Below are positions 54,341 through 62,627 of a stretch of 64,000 nt of DNA, one piece after another. Each line of letters begins with the position of its first letter. Within the stretch, counting starts at the first letter, position 1. A program made the translations under genes and the position numbers. The DNA is from Chloroflexota bacterium. GTDB lineage: Bacteria > Chloroflexota > Dehalococcoidia > Lucifugimonadales > Lucifugimonadaceae. Under the pieces are notes generated by a model, which saw nothing but the letters and a program-made list of their open reading frames with translations, made no database searches and was not told the DNA's origin. The stretch is from assembly GCA_029262735.1 (NCBI GenBank), contig JAJCYY010000045.1:1-64000 (forward strand). The letters run 5' to 3'.

Positions 54341-54535
54341 TTACTTCCAGAATCCGTTAACTATGAGCGGTACCGGACTGTCAACTGGGCGTCGGATTGA
54401 AGTCTCTACAGCAGCAAATTGCTCTGTGACCTCTTTGCGCTCATCGTCAGTCAGATCCACGGACATGAGATACGCCCCGATGTCAGGACGGTCGGATCCT
54501 TCTAGAGTGCGAATATTGCCGATGGTCTTGGTCAT
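54341..54535 (-). CDS. ComX-like pheromone precursor peptide
   Basis: 64 residues; GAGG 9 bases before ATG 54535. The segment YLMSVDLTDDERKEVTEQF resembles the LIGFDVQETETIIKAYN part of Bacillus ComX in spacing and charge. The C-terminus is VPLIVNGFWK: a single Trp, second from last, the residue that ComQ isoprenylates in ComX. Size fits (ComX 55-73). Next gene downstream encodes the ComQ-like protein in the same frame, separated only by TAA. Expected to be cleaved, modified and exported. Too short for homology alone; the call rests on context plus the Trp. Confidence 0.7.
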   Translation of the reverse strand: MTKTIGNIRTLEGSDRPDIGAYLMSVDLTDDERKEVTEQFAAVETSIRRPVDSPVPLIVNGFWK

Positions 54536-54665
54536 TCTGATATGCCTCAGTTACTAGGGCAGTTTCAACTCTAGCCACATCTGGCAGAGTACGCCACCTT
54601 TTACCGTGTTCTCTGCCTGTTGTCAACTTGCACATCATCCCAGTTCACCTGATATCCCGGCGGTG

Positions 54666-54988
54666 TCAGAGGGACGATGGCTTCTTGACCGCTGCGTAGC
54701 GGCCGATCTTGAGATATCCACCGAGCAAAGAATCAGCGAACGACTTCAGACGGCCGACGTTATTGTTCTCGTAATCGGTGAGGCCGATTTCACGCCTTTT
54801 GTGAACCAGCCGTTCGTAGCCAGCAGCGATCAGGTACCCGTTAGGCAGGATTCCCTCTTCAAGGTACTCAGACTCTGTGACTTCGAGACCCGCGCCTTCC
54901 GGCTTGCTGGTGTTGCGCCGATATAGAATGGCTCAGTATGCACGTCGTAGTAGGAACTGACCTTTGCGGCGTGCGAAGAAATTGTCAT
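54666..54988 (-). pseudogene. Frameshifted small gene of unknown family
   Basis: From ATG 54988 the sequence reads MTISSHAAKVSSYYDVHTEPFY; shifting by one base near 54925 it continues RRNTSKPEGAGLEVTESEY and on to a stop at 54666 with coding-like sequence (GYLIAAGYERLVHKRREI, ending GRYAAVKKPSSL). No single frame covers it. About 108 residues if repaired. Family not recognised. It lies between comX and comP, oriented like comX. Confidence 0.35.
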
Positions 54989-55315
54989 TTTCGTAGCTAT
55001 CCCGTTCGAGCCATACGACACCAGGACAGATAAAATCCTGGTCAACCCGGTTGGATTGCCTGTTGGCCAGTTGGCCCGTCGGCCAGTCGGAAATTCGGAT
55101 ACTACAGGAGTGATGACTGCCCGTCGGAATCCTGCCAGAGCGCCTCACCTCACCGTGAGAGCCAACACCAAGACCAGAACATACGGACACGCGTTCGATT
55201 CTGGTGAGCACGCGCAGTTCCGGGCCCTGTTGCGTAGCTAGAGTGAGTCTGATGAGTTTGGCCTACCGGCTTCTCAAAAGGACCACGCGGAAGGGCAACG
55301 CGGTAACGCCTCCAG
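54989..55315. other. Gene-free spacer before the ComP-like kinase
   Basis: About 330 bases with a run of GGCCAGTTGGCC-like short inverted repeats near 55068-55090 (GGCCAGTTGGCC, GTCGGCCAG), otherwise nothing recognisable. It should hold the promoter of the kinase/regulator pair and of the comX side. Confidence 0.4.
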
Positions 55316-57634
55316 ATGGACATTCTGTTACGGGCCAGGGTCCGACAGGCAACCTGGCTTTTCCTGATATTCGCATACATCGTCGCGTTCATCGGTGGTG
55401 TGTATGGCGTATCGACGCGCCCTTCGGTGGGCGCTGACTTCGAGGTCTCCGGCTCAGAACTTGTAATCACCGACTTCAAGCCCGGCAGCAACCTCTGGAT
55501 CGAGGGCGCACGCGTCGGCGATGTGGTTGAACTGATAAACGGATCATCTGCCGTGACCGCCTATGAGTCCGGCTCGAAGATCGACCACCTCTCCTACAGG
55601 TCTGCAGATTCGTCCCCTGGTGACCCGCTCACCAAGGTCGATGTTGTGGTGCCGCCGACTTCGCTTGTAAATGCGGCGATCAGCCTGAACCTGTTGGGAC
55701 TGGCGTTCGCGGTGATGGCTGTTTTGATCTATCTAAGGGCGAAGCGTTCGTCGGAAACGGTGCTCTTCGCCCTGATGGCAATGTCTGCCGCCACCACCCT
55801 CGCCATTGGCCCCTCTGCGGCGCAGATCTGGGGCAGCGTCGCAATGGACACCTCGATCTACGTTGGATCGACGATGTTTCTTGCCTTCTTCATAAGTTTT
55901 ACCCTGTCAGACTCGGAGCGCAGTGACTGGCTCAAGACATGGTTGCCAGAGCTGACGATCGGTGTCTCCGTGCTTATGGTGGCAGCCTGGATCCTGACGG
56001 CCGCAGGTCTGGTGGACCTCTATCCGATACTGCAGCCGGGCGGGCTTATTCTGCTTGCGGGTGCGTTTCTCGGCGCCGTTGGCCTGCTGATTTACAGGCT
56101 CCGCACCGCCGACAGAGAGAGCCAGGAGCAGCTCCGTGTAGTCACACTTGGTACCGTGATCGGGCTGGTGCCGTTCTTCTGGCTCACCGCGATTCCATTG
56201 ATCGTGACGGGGAAGGAAATCCTTACGGGTGAGGTATCTGTCCTCGGCCTGGTCCTCATACCTGTCTCATTCGGCTACGCCATCGCAAAGCACGACCTCA
56301 TGGGCATCAGGCGCCTCTTCCACCGTGGTGCCGCTTACGCCATCATCTCCGCCGCCATCATCGTCGTCTACGGCACAATCCTGACCGGCCTGAACCTTCT
56401 TGCTCCTGACAGCGAGGCTCTCGGTCCAATACAGGGTGCGCTGCTCGTCCTCATGTTCGCAGGCGCACCGATGCTTTCGTCCGTGCGGCGCAGTGCGCTT
56501 CGACTCGTAGACCGGGTTTTGTATGAAGGGGCCGTCACGCAGGAAGACCTCGTCAGCGCCATAAGCACTGTGTCCGCCAACGAGACGGAAACCGAGCGCG
56601 TGCTCGAGCGAGCGATGTCGTACACCGGCCAGGGTTTCGACGTGGAGTACGCAGTCTTCATCGCATTCAATGAGATCGAGACCACTATCGAACACGCTTA
56701 CAACAGGCCTGATTCGGAGGTGCTGGAGGCGATTCGCAAAATCCAGAAGCAAGACTCCCGAGGCGCCAGGAGATCGGTGCTGCCTGGCACGGACCAGAGC
56801 ATCCTGATTGGCACGCTGCGCGAGGTCGGCAGGAAGTCCCGGGCAATCGTGCTCGGTCCGAAGGTGAGCGGAGACGTCTTCACGGACGAAGAGGTGAGCC
56901 TGCTCGAAACGGTGACCGCAGTGGTTTCCACCGCGCTCACACGAATCCGGCTGCTTGACGAGGTGCAGGAGCAGAGCCAGCAACTCAAGAACATGGGCAC
57001 CGAGATGCAAAACATCCAGGAGACGGAGCGGCAGGAAATCTCGTCATACCTGCACGATGAGCCTTTACAGAAGCTGGCATACGTCAATTCGCGGGTACGA
57101 GAGCTCGACGTTTCTGACGATCTAAAAAAATTGCTGGACGACGTTGTCCGCGACCTGCGGGGCACATCGGCCAGCCTCAGCCCCGAGATGCTGCGCGAGC
57201 ATGGGCTGCTGGCTGCCCTGAAATGGATGGTTAAGGAACAGCAGGAACGCGGGCCTTTCAGAGTGTTCTTCGGCGTAAAGGGGCTCAACGAAGGCGAGCG
57301 ACTTTCTGATGATGTAGAGCTGACCATCTACAGGGCGGTACAGGAAGCGCTCAACAACTGTCGCAAGCACGCCGAAGCTAAATCGGTATGGGTAAAGCTG
57401 GAAAGATCATCTTCCGAGCTTGAGCTTGCTGTCGAGGACAACGGCATCGGAATCAAGGCCACCACGGGAGACGCGGAAGAGCGAAGTGTTGACCAGGGTC
57501 TCGGCTTACGAGGACTGAAGCAGAGGATCACGAACCTTGGCGGCTCGCTTGCCATACTGCCGCGGGCATCAAGGGGCACCGCGTTCATCGTCAAGATCCC
57601 GGCCGTCGCGGCAGAAATTGGAGCGGCGAGCTGA
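55316..57634 (+). CDS. ComP-like receptor histidine kinase (TM, PDZ-like domain, polytopic, HisKA_3)
   Basis: 772 residues (Bacillus ComP 769). One N-terminal helix (about 13-31), then a PDZ-like outside domain (about 36-100; SELVITDFKPGSNLWIEGAR, GDVVELINGSSA), then about eight transmembrane helices (115-350), including AIPLIVTGKEI, similar to PIIFTGNYI in ComP. A GAF-like linker (about 400-540) and a coiled coil lead to HisKA_3 with H580 in SSYLHDEPLQKLA, and HATPase_c with EALNNCRKHAEA and DNGIGI. This helix-PDZ-helices order is the hallmark of ComP. The regulator gene follows 67 bases later on the same strand. It should bind the modified peptide outside and phosphorylate the regulator. 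Confidence 0.85.
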   Translation: MDILLRARVRQATWLFLIFAYIVAFIGGVYGVSTRPSVGADFEVSGSELVITDFKPGSNLWIEGARVGDVVELINGSSAVTAYESGSKIDHLSYRSADSSPGDPLTKVDVVVPPTSLVNAAISLNLLGLAFAVMAVLIYLRAKRSSETVLFALMAMSAATTLAIGPSAAQIWGSVAMDTSIYVGSTMFLAFFISFTLSDSERSDWLKTWLPELTIGVSVLMVAAWILTAAGLVDLYPILQPGGLILLAGAFLGAVGLLIYRLRTADRESQEQLRVVTLGTVIGLVPFFWLTAIPLIVTGKEILTGEVSVLGLVLIPVSFGYAIAKHDLMGIRRLFHRGAAYAIISAAIIVVYGTILTGLNLLAPDSEALGPIQGALLVLMFAGAPMLSSVRRSALRLVDRVLYEGAVTQEDLVSAISTVSANETETERVLERAMSYTGQGFDVEYAVFIAFNEIETTIEHAYNRPDSEVLEAIRKIQKQDSRGARRSVLPGTDQSILIGTLREVGRKSRAIVLGPKVSGDVFTDEEVSLLETVTAVVSTALTRIRLLDEVQEQSQQLKNMGTEMQNIQETERQEISSYLHDEPLQKLAYVNSRVRELDVSDDLKKLLDDVVRDLRGTSASLSPEMLREHGLLAALKWMVKEQQERGPFRVFFGVKGLNEGERLSDDVELTIYRAVQEALNNCRKHAEAKSVWVKLERSSSELELAVEDNGIGIKATTGDAEERSVDQGLGLRGLKQRITNLGGSLAILPRASRGTAFIVKIPAVAAEIGAAS

Positions 57635-57701
57635 CAGTGGGCAGTCCGATAAATGTGAATCGCCAATTCCAGTAAGATAACCAAGACAACCGGAGAGTTC
57701 G

Positions 57702-58364
57702 ATGACAGTCACTGAAAAACCTTGCAAGGTAATGCTCGTCGACGATCACCCGATCGTTCGACAGGGAATGCGCGCTGCGCTGGAAGGCGCAAATCGTTTC
57801 ACCATAGTCGGTGAAGCAGACAACGCAGACGACGCGATCTCAGCAATCCAGATGCTGACACCAGACCTCGTAATGCTCGACATCCGCATCAGGGGTGGTC
57901 GCAGTGGAATCGAGGTCGCAAATGAGCTGCGCGCGCTGATGCCTGACTTGAAGATCATCACGCTAACGAACCACGCGCAGGAGCCATACCTGAAGGCCAT
58001 GATCGAAGCCGGCGTGGACGGATACCTGCTCAAAGACACCCCGCCAACAAAGATCCTGGAATCCATAATCAAGGTTGTCGACGGCGAACGTGTCTTCTCA
58101 GATGCGCTGCCTGATGTCAATCCGAACGCCTACATCAGGACGGAGGCGACGGGAGACCTCTCGTCAACGGAGGCCGAGATCCTGCAGATGGTCTCGGACG
58201 GCGTGTCCAGCCAGGAAATCGCCCAGCAACTCTCTCTCGATCAGAAAGCGGTCCAGCTGAACCTCTCGCGTTCGTACGCGAAGCTCGGCGCTACAGACCG
58301 TGAAGGCGCAATCGAGAAGGCGCTCGAAGAGGGCATCATCGTTAATGATGAGATGACCGGATGA
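57702..58364 (+). CDS. NarL/ComA-family response regulator
   Basis: 220 residues (ComA 214). CGGAGAG lies 8 bases before the ATG. Receiver: acidic pair D14/D15 (LVDDHP), phosphoacceptor D60 (VMLDIRI), then Thr in ITLTNH and Lys in YLLKDT. C-terminal LuxR-type helix-turn-helix about 145-210 (LSSTEAEILQMVSDGVSS, EIAQQLSLDQKAVQLNLSRS). The HTH departs from consensus at VQLNLSR, usually VKxHVxx. Likely partner of the kinase encoded directly upstream; target genes are not evident from sequence. Confidence 0.93.
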   Translation: MTVTEKPCKVMLVDDHPIVRQGMRAALEGANRFTIVGEADNADDAISAIQMLTPDLVMLDIRIRGGRSGIEVANELRALMPDLKIITLTNHAQEPYLKAMIEAGVDGYLLKDTPPTKILESIIKVVDGERVFSDALPDVNPNAYIRTEATGDLSSTEAEILQMVSDGVSSQEIAQQLSLDQKAVQLNLSRSYAKLGATDREGAIEKALEEGIIVNDEMTG

Positions 58365-58391
58365 TCAGGGAATCGACCGGCGCTCCCGGAG

Positions 58392-58632
58392 CTATTCGTG
58401 TGCCGCCAGGTACTGGTGAATCAGTGTCACGGCAGTTGCGCCTTCGCCGACCGCCGAAGCGACGCGTTTGATCGACCGGCTGCGCACATCTCTGGCAGCG
58501 AACACCCCCGGCATACTGGTCGCAAGGTAGAGCGCATGAGACTGGTCGCTATCGACTTGAACACCCCCGTCCCGGTCCGTACCTCGCCGAACGGGAAGTA
58601 GCTCTGCGTGCCGACCACTGCTCCGAACACAA
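58392..58632 (-). pseudogene. C-terminal fragment of a thioredoxin reductase-like flavoprotein
   Basis: On the minus strand the frame ending at 58392 reads SMPGVFAARDVRSRSIKRVA and SAVGEGATAVTLIHQYL, the FAD-binding C-terminal signature (TSxPGVFAAGDV) of thioredoxin-reductase-like enzymes. About 75 codons remain; a frame slip is seen near 58615 and the rest of the enzyme is gone. The conserved Gly of the AAGD motif is Arg here. Confidence 0.7.
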
Positions 58633-58767
58633 CTATCGGACTACCAGACTCCAATCACGGTCTTTGAGTTCCCGACCTGTCATGGCCTCCAGATAGATGA
58701 TCTTCCTATCTGCGGAATCCCGCGCCACTATCTTCAACCTGGAGTCGTCGGCAAAGGTGTAAACCAT
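58633..58767 (-). CDS. Possible 44-residue small protein
   Basis: ATG 58767 has AGGA 6 bases upstream, and the 44 codons have normal codon use, giving MVYTFADDSRLKIVARDSAD followed by a basic, Trp-containing end and TAG. It lies among remnants, so it may be a fragment. No family recognised. Confidence 0.3.
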   Translation of the reverse strand: MVYTFADDSRLKIVARDSADRKIIYLEAMTGRELKDRDWSLVVR

Positions 58768-58942
58768 GAAGTCCTACAGATGGATCGTCGGACGCAAGGC
58801 ATGGCACCGACACAACCAGTATCTGAACAATCGAATAGAACAGAATCATCGGCATATCAAGCAGCGCTACTACCCGATGCTTGATATGCCGATGGTTCTG
58901 CTCCACTCGAACGCTGGCTCCGGACGACCACTCTTATCGTGA
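58766..58942 (+). pseudogene. IS6-like transposase C-terminal remnant
   Basis: The 59-codon frame contains NQYLNNRIEQNHRHIKQR followed by YYPML, matching the region around the catalytic Glu of IS6/IS26-type DDE transposases (YLNNxIEQDHRxIK, then RPMLGFK). After PML the sequence diverges completely: there the DNA is an inverted copy of the preceding bases. No upstream catalytic domain or terminal repeat remains. Confidence 0.7.
58841..58900. repeat. Fold-back inverted repeat, 23-base arms
   Basis: Arms 58841-58863 and 58878-58900 are reverse complements with one mismatch (17 central bases perfect, CATCGGCATATCAAGCA) around a 14-base loop. The arm sequence is transposase coding sequence, so the second arm looks like a copied-back segment. 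Confidence 0.95.
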
Positions 58943-59095
58943 GGCCGCGGAAATCGAACGGCTTTAATTCTTGATGGCGTATCGGTTTTGGCAAAACTTT
59001 CACCGCTAATTTCGTGCTCCGCAGCAACCCCGGGCCACCGAACCTGTGCGGAGTCGGTCACGGGAAAACTCGGGACCGACCCGCACAGGACCTGT

Positions 59096-60172
59096 TTACG
59101 GCCTTGCCTCCAACACCAGGTTGAACGGAGTTTCGGTCGCTCTGCGGAACTTCGTAAAGCCGCCATCGGAGCAGACTTCACCTAGCCGCGCCTCACCGGC
59201 CTGTGCGCCAATCGCTGCGCCCACTTCCTGTGACAGGGAGTTCGCAGTGCAGAAGAATGCAGAGGCTCCGTAGAAGAGCCTGCCAAGCGGGTTGTGGTTG
59301 TCCTCCGGCTTATCGCCGGCGAACGGCTCAACAAGCATCAGTGTTCCGTCTGAAGCAATCTGCTTCCTGGCATTGGCAACCGCCCCGACCGGGTCCCCCA
59401 TGTCATGAACACAGTCGAAGAAGCAGATGAGGTCGTATGGTCCGCCCGTGAACTCACTCGCCGGTGCAACCTCAAAACTTACGCGATCTGAAACGCCGGC
59501 TCGAGCTGCCCTCTCGCGAGCGGTATTGATCGATTCGGCATGGAAGTCGAAACCTGTGAAGGAAGAGTTCGGATACGCTTCTGCCATCACGACGGCTGAT
59601 GCGCCGTGACCGCAACCAACGTCGGCAACTCTCGCGCCGTTTTGGAGTTTCTCGTGAACGCCATCGAGCGCGGGTATCCAGGATTCCGTCAGGTTTGCGC
59701 GATAGCCAGGGCGGAAGAACTGCTCCGTGGCGGAGAAGAGCCGCGAATCGTGCTCGCCCCACGGAATCCCTGCGCCGGTCTTGAAGGCATCAAGCATACG
59801 CTCCTCTGCAGCCCAGATGACCGGTATGAATCCAAGGGCGCCATCGCCCATGAACACCGGGCTGTCAGAATTTGCGAAGACAAACGCCTGCTCTGGCGGC
59901 AGCTCGTATGTGCCGGCGGAAGCGTCGTACTCAACGTACCCGCCACCGGCCATGTTGTTGAGCCAGTCCCTGATGTATCGCTCGTGCGTGTCGGTCTTCT
60001 CTGCGAGCTGGGAAGAAGTCAGTGGTCCGGCCCCGGCCATGGCCTTGTAGAGACCGAGCCGGTCGCCCAGGTAGACGAGACTGATGCTGATCGATCCTCC
60101 GAAGTCGCCGATGAACGAGCCCAGGAACGATTCCAGTTTCGCCTCATCGAGTGTCCGCTCTGCGGTGGTCAT
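59096..60172 (-). CDS. SAM-dependent methyltransferase with N-terminal winged helix
   Basis: 358 residues, AGGAG 6 bases before the ATG. An N-terminal helical/winged-helix part (LTSSQLAEKTDTHERYIRDW) for dimerisation is followed by the class I fold: motif I VADVGCGHGASAVVMAE, an acidic strand end (FTGFDFHAES) and PYDLICFFDCVHDMGDP. Resembles O-methyltransferases and the Rv0560c-like/small-molecule group. Substrate unknown. Divergent from a DUF4242 gene across a 440-base spacer. Confidence 0.88.
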   Translation of the reverse strand: MTTAERTLDEAKLESFLGSFIGDFGGSISISLVYLGDRLGLYKAMAGAGPLTSSQLAEKTDTHERYIRDWLNNMAGGGYVEYDASAGTYELPPEQAFVFANSDSPVFMGDGALGFIPVIWAAEERMLDAFKTGAGIPWGEHDSRLFSATEQFFRPGYRANLTESWIPALDGVHEKLQNGARVADVGCGHGASAVVMAEAYPNSSFTGFDFHAESINTARERAARAGVSDRVSFEVAPASEFTGGPYDLICFFDCVHDMGDPVGAVANARKQIASDGTLMLVEPFAGDKPEDNHNPLGRLFYGASAFFCTANSLSQEVGAAIGAQAGEARLGEVCSDGGFTKFRRATETPFNLVLEARP

Positions 60173-60615
60173 ATCGCTCTCCTATTCGTTTCCTGCCGTC
60201 CGGGACTTTCCTGGCGGCGTCGACCGTATGAATGTCAACCTGTTGGGTCGCTGATGCATGATCTGAATCGGTAGTTGTCGGAAGTAGAGTTCGAGTGGCC
60301 GCGTCGTGATCGATAGCCACATGCGGGGATACGGAGCAGAAAATCCTCATTGCCGTTGCCTCGATGTCAGATGACATTCATGTCACCTTTCGAAAAAGGC
60401 TCTATGACATGGTTCGGCCGGCAGACTGACCGAATCATTGGGGCCCGAAAGCCACATATAGATTCAGTACCGGGTTCGCGACGCCTGAATTCCGCAATTT
60501 GCGCAGTGTTCGATCATTTTGTCGTCGCTTGAAGAGTCGCCGCGAATCCTCACACAATCAACGCGGGACAGAGATTGATTTCTTGTATGATTCAGCCACA
60601 ACCAGAGGTGTTCCG
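60173..60615. other. Divergent spacer with a small palindrome
   Basis: No gene seen. TGACATTCATGTCA at 60371-60384 is a 6+6 inverted repeat with 2-base centre, typical of a dimeric repressor site, though its location mid-spacer leaves its target open. Confidence 0.35.
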
Positions 60616-60930
60616 ATGCCGCTATACGTGATCGAGCGAAATTTCGCAGACAAAATAGACACAGCAATCGAATCCGGGAAGCAGGCTTTCGAGGATGTTG
60701 TCAAGGCCAACGATGTGGCAGGTGTCGAGTGGGTGTTCTCCTTCCTGAGCGCAGACAGGAAGAAGACGTACTGTCTGTACGAGGCCTCTAGTCCTGAGGC
60801 GATCAGAGAGGCCGCCCGACTGGCTGGTGTTCCTGCAGACGAGATCATTGAAGTGGGCCAGTTGATTCGTCCGGAGAGTTACGGACTGCACGGTGCGAAG
60901 TCAGAGATACTCAACGCGTTACCTCGCTAG
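60616..60930 (+). CDS. DUF4242 (nickel-binding-like) small protein
   Basis: 104 residues from ATG 60616, chosen because AGAGGTG lies 5 bases upstream and MPLYVIERNF is the family start. The ferredoxin-like pattern YVIERNF, EWVFSFLSADRKKTYCLYEA, and AARLAGVPADEIIEV is DUF4242, sometimes labelled nickel-binding. Cytoplasmic, function uncertain. It ends at a shared terminator with the convergent cupin gene. Confidence 0.85.
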   Translation: MPLYVIERNFADKIDTAIESGKQAFEDVVKANDVAGVEWVFSFLSADRKKTYCLYEASSPEAIREAARLAGVPADEIIEVGQLIRPESYGLHGAKSEILNALPR

Positions 60931-60974
60931 GTCCGCCTCGGTCTCCAATAACAGGTGAATAGCGAATGAAAAGC

Positions 60975-61005
60975 CGCCTCGGCCGTTCGAGTAATGACCG
61001 AGGCG
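60975..61005. terminator. Hairpin between convergent genes
   Basis: CGCCTCGG and CCGAGGCG are perfect 8-base arms around a 15-base loop, 45 bases after one stop and 20 before the other. AAAA precedes the left arm, giving a U-run for the minus strand gene. Confidence 0.6.
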
Positions 61006-61024
61006 ATAACGAACTTCCGCACCG

Positions 61025-61366
61025 TTAATTCGCTGCTGTGACTTTCTCCAACACGTGTTCGAGCACTTCGTTGTACTGGCCCTCAGGGCTGAACTCCACG
61101 AATGCTGCGTCCTTATCCACTTTCGCAGTGTGACCCGGATGAAGGTAGAACAACTGCCCCGCCTCCAATCGTTCATCTTTCTCACCCACATTCCCCACCA
61201 AGATCTGGCCCTTGATCAGGAATCCCCAGTGCGGGCAGGTACAGGCGTCACCCGGTAGCCCCTTAAGTAACGGCCCAAGGTCAGTGCCGGCCGGCAGCTC
61301 GACATATGCTGCGACCATGCCGCCAAATCCTCCAACCGCACTCAGGCTCGTGTCGGGCGCATCCAT
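61025..61366 (-). CDS. Cupin-domain protein, probably with a frameshifted N-terminus
   Basis: 113 residues read from ATG 61366. Single cupin barrel: CTCPHWGFLIKGQILVG, then GQLFYLHPGHTAKV. ATG 61366 has no Shine-Dalgarno site. A GGAGG at about 61405 stands 5 bases before an ATG (61398) in another frame encoding MHISIEQIPVR, the typical start of these cupins; joining them needs one extra base near 61368. So about 11 N-terminal residues were probably lost through a single-base deletion or sequence error. Function unknown, perhaps metal-bound small-molecule binding. Confidence 0.75.
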   Translation of the reverse strand: MDAPDTSLSAVGGFGGMVAAYVELPAGTDLGPLLKGLPGDACTCPHWGFLIKGQILVGNVGEKDERLEAGQLFYLHPGHTAKVDKDAAFVEFSPEGQYNEVLEHVLEKVTAAN

Positions 61367-61436
61367 CGTACGGGTATCTGTTCTATTGATATGTGCATAC
61401 CAGCCTCCTCATAAGCGACTCCCGTAGTCGCGAAAG

Positions 61437-62627
61437 TTATCCCCAGCGCTGTAGGTCGTCCGGGTCCAGTCCCAGAGCGAACTTCGCCACCAGCTCGTGC
61501 GTTAGGGCTGAATTAACGGGATGGATCCGACCCAGCCTGGAATCCCGGAACAGCCGCTCGAGCTCCGAACGCTTGTTGATGGCGAATCCGCCGACCAGCT
61601 CAAGAGCCGTGTCCACGACCTTGAAGCTGCCTTCGGTCGCCGTGTACTTTGCCGAAACCACATCGCTTGCATAGTTGCGGCCTTCAACACCGTTCGACCA
61701 GTCCTGTGCCAGAGAATCGAGCTGCGGCGTGATGGAGTCGAGGATGAGACGCATCACCGCAATGCCGTGCTGAATCTCGGGGTGATGTGCCATCGAACGG
61801 CTGAGGGCGACGGAGGTCTTCCCCTTAACCGCCTCTACTGTGATGTCGAACGCCCTCTGTGCAATGCCGTAATAAACATTCGCGAAACCGCCGAGTCCCC
61901 ACATGAACAGGGCAAGGACGAACAGGTCCGCGCCTGCCAGTCCGGAGGGAATAACGCGCGGCACGTATTTATCAGGGACGAACGTCCCGTTCAGGACCGT
62001 GTCCTGGCTCTGGGTGGCGCGCATGCCCAGCGAGTCCCAAACGTCCACGATCTCGTAGCCTTCAGCGTCCCTGGGCATGAACGCATGCACAATCCTAAGA
62101 TTGTCGGGATCGCTGGAGTCCATCGCGTGTAGCCCAAGACGCGTCCAGACCGGAGTCAGGCTGCCGAACGACTTGCGCCCGGTGAACCGCCAGCCACCGT
62201 CCACCTGTTCAGCGTTCGTTGTCGAGTACAACAACGGCACATCATTCCCACTCTCGGAGTGGCCGGCCGCAAAGATCTCGCCATCAGCTGCTTCCTTCAG
62301 AAGCCACTCAATGGAATTGTCGCCGGACCTCCAGACATCGGCACACACTCCTGTCCAGTAGATGTGCATGTTGAGCGCAACCGCGGTCGCTGGCGCGTGG
62401 TAAGCAAGCCTTCGCGTCTCCTGCATAACCTGCGCCAGGTTCATGCCGAGACCACCAAGCTCCTTCGGAACGGCCATCAGCAGGTAGCCAGCGTTCTTAA
62501 GTTCTTCGAAGTCCTCGTCGAAGAAACTGTTCTCCCTGTCGTATCGGGGAGCTCGCTCGAGGCAGCGCTGCAGAATCTCATCGCTCAGGACTGCAGTCTT
62601 CGTTTCAGTGCCGTTTACAGTGGTCAT
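61437..62627 (-). CDS. Acyl-CoA dehydrogenase family protein
   Basis: 396 residues; AAGGAG before the ATG. The N-terminal helical domain (ELGGLGMNLAQVMQETRRL), mid beta-domain (GHSESGNDVPLL, GGWRFTGRKSFGSL) and C-terminal helices (VDTALELVGGFAINKRSELERLFRD) cover the fold. The catalytic base of ordinary acyl-CoA dehydrogenases is not clear, and FGSLTP instead of the usual WITNG fits the flavin monooxygenase-like branch (DszC/HpaB-like). So it may oxidise a non-CoA substrate. Cytoplasmic, FAD- or FMN-dependent. Confidence 0.85.
   Translation of the reverse strand: MTTVNGTETKTAVLSDEILQRCLERAPRYDRENSFFDEDFEELKNAGYLLMAVPKELGGLGMNLAQVMQETRRLAYHAPATAVALNMHIYWTGVCADVWRSGDNSIEWLLKEAADGEIFAAGHSESGNDVPLLYSTTNAEQVDGGWRFTGRKSFGSLTPVWTRLGLHAMDSSDPDNLRIVHAFMPRDAEGYEIVDVWDSLGMRATQSQDTVLNGTFVPDKYVPRVIPSGLAGADLFVLALFMWGLGGFANVYYGIAQRAFDITVEAVKGKTSVALSRSMAHHPEIQHGIAVMRLILDSITPQLDSLAQDWSNGVEGRNYASDVVSAKYTATEGSFKVVDTALELVGGFAINKRSELERLFRDSRLGRIHPVNSALTHELVAKFALGLDPDDLQRWG

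Noticed and set aside
54933-54935. In-frame TGA in the fragment between comX and comP as a third selenocysteine
   Set aside because: Context is RRAY-U-AILY with no redox motif and no good SECIS hairpin; a one-base frameshift explains the break better.
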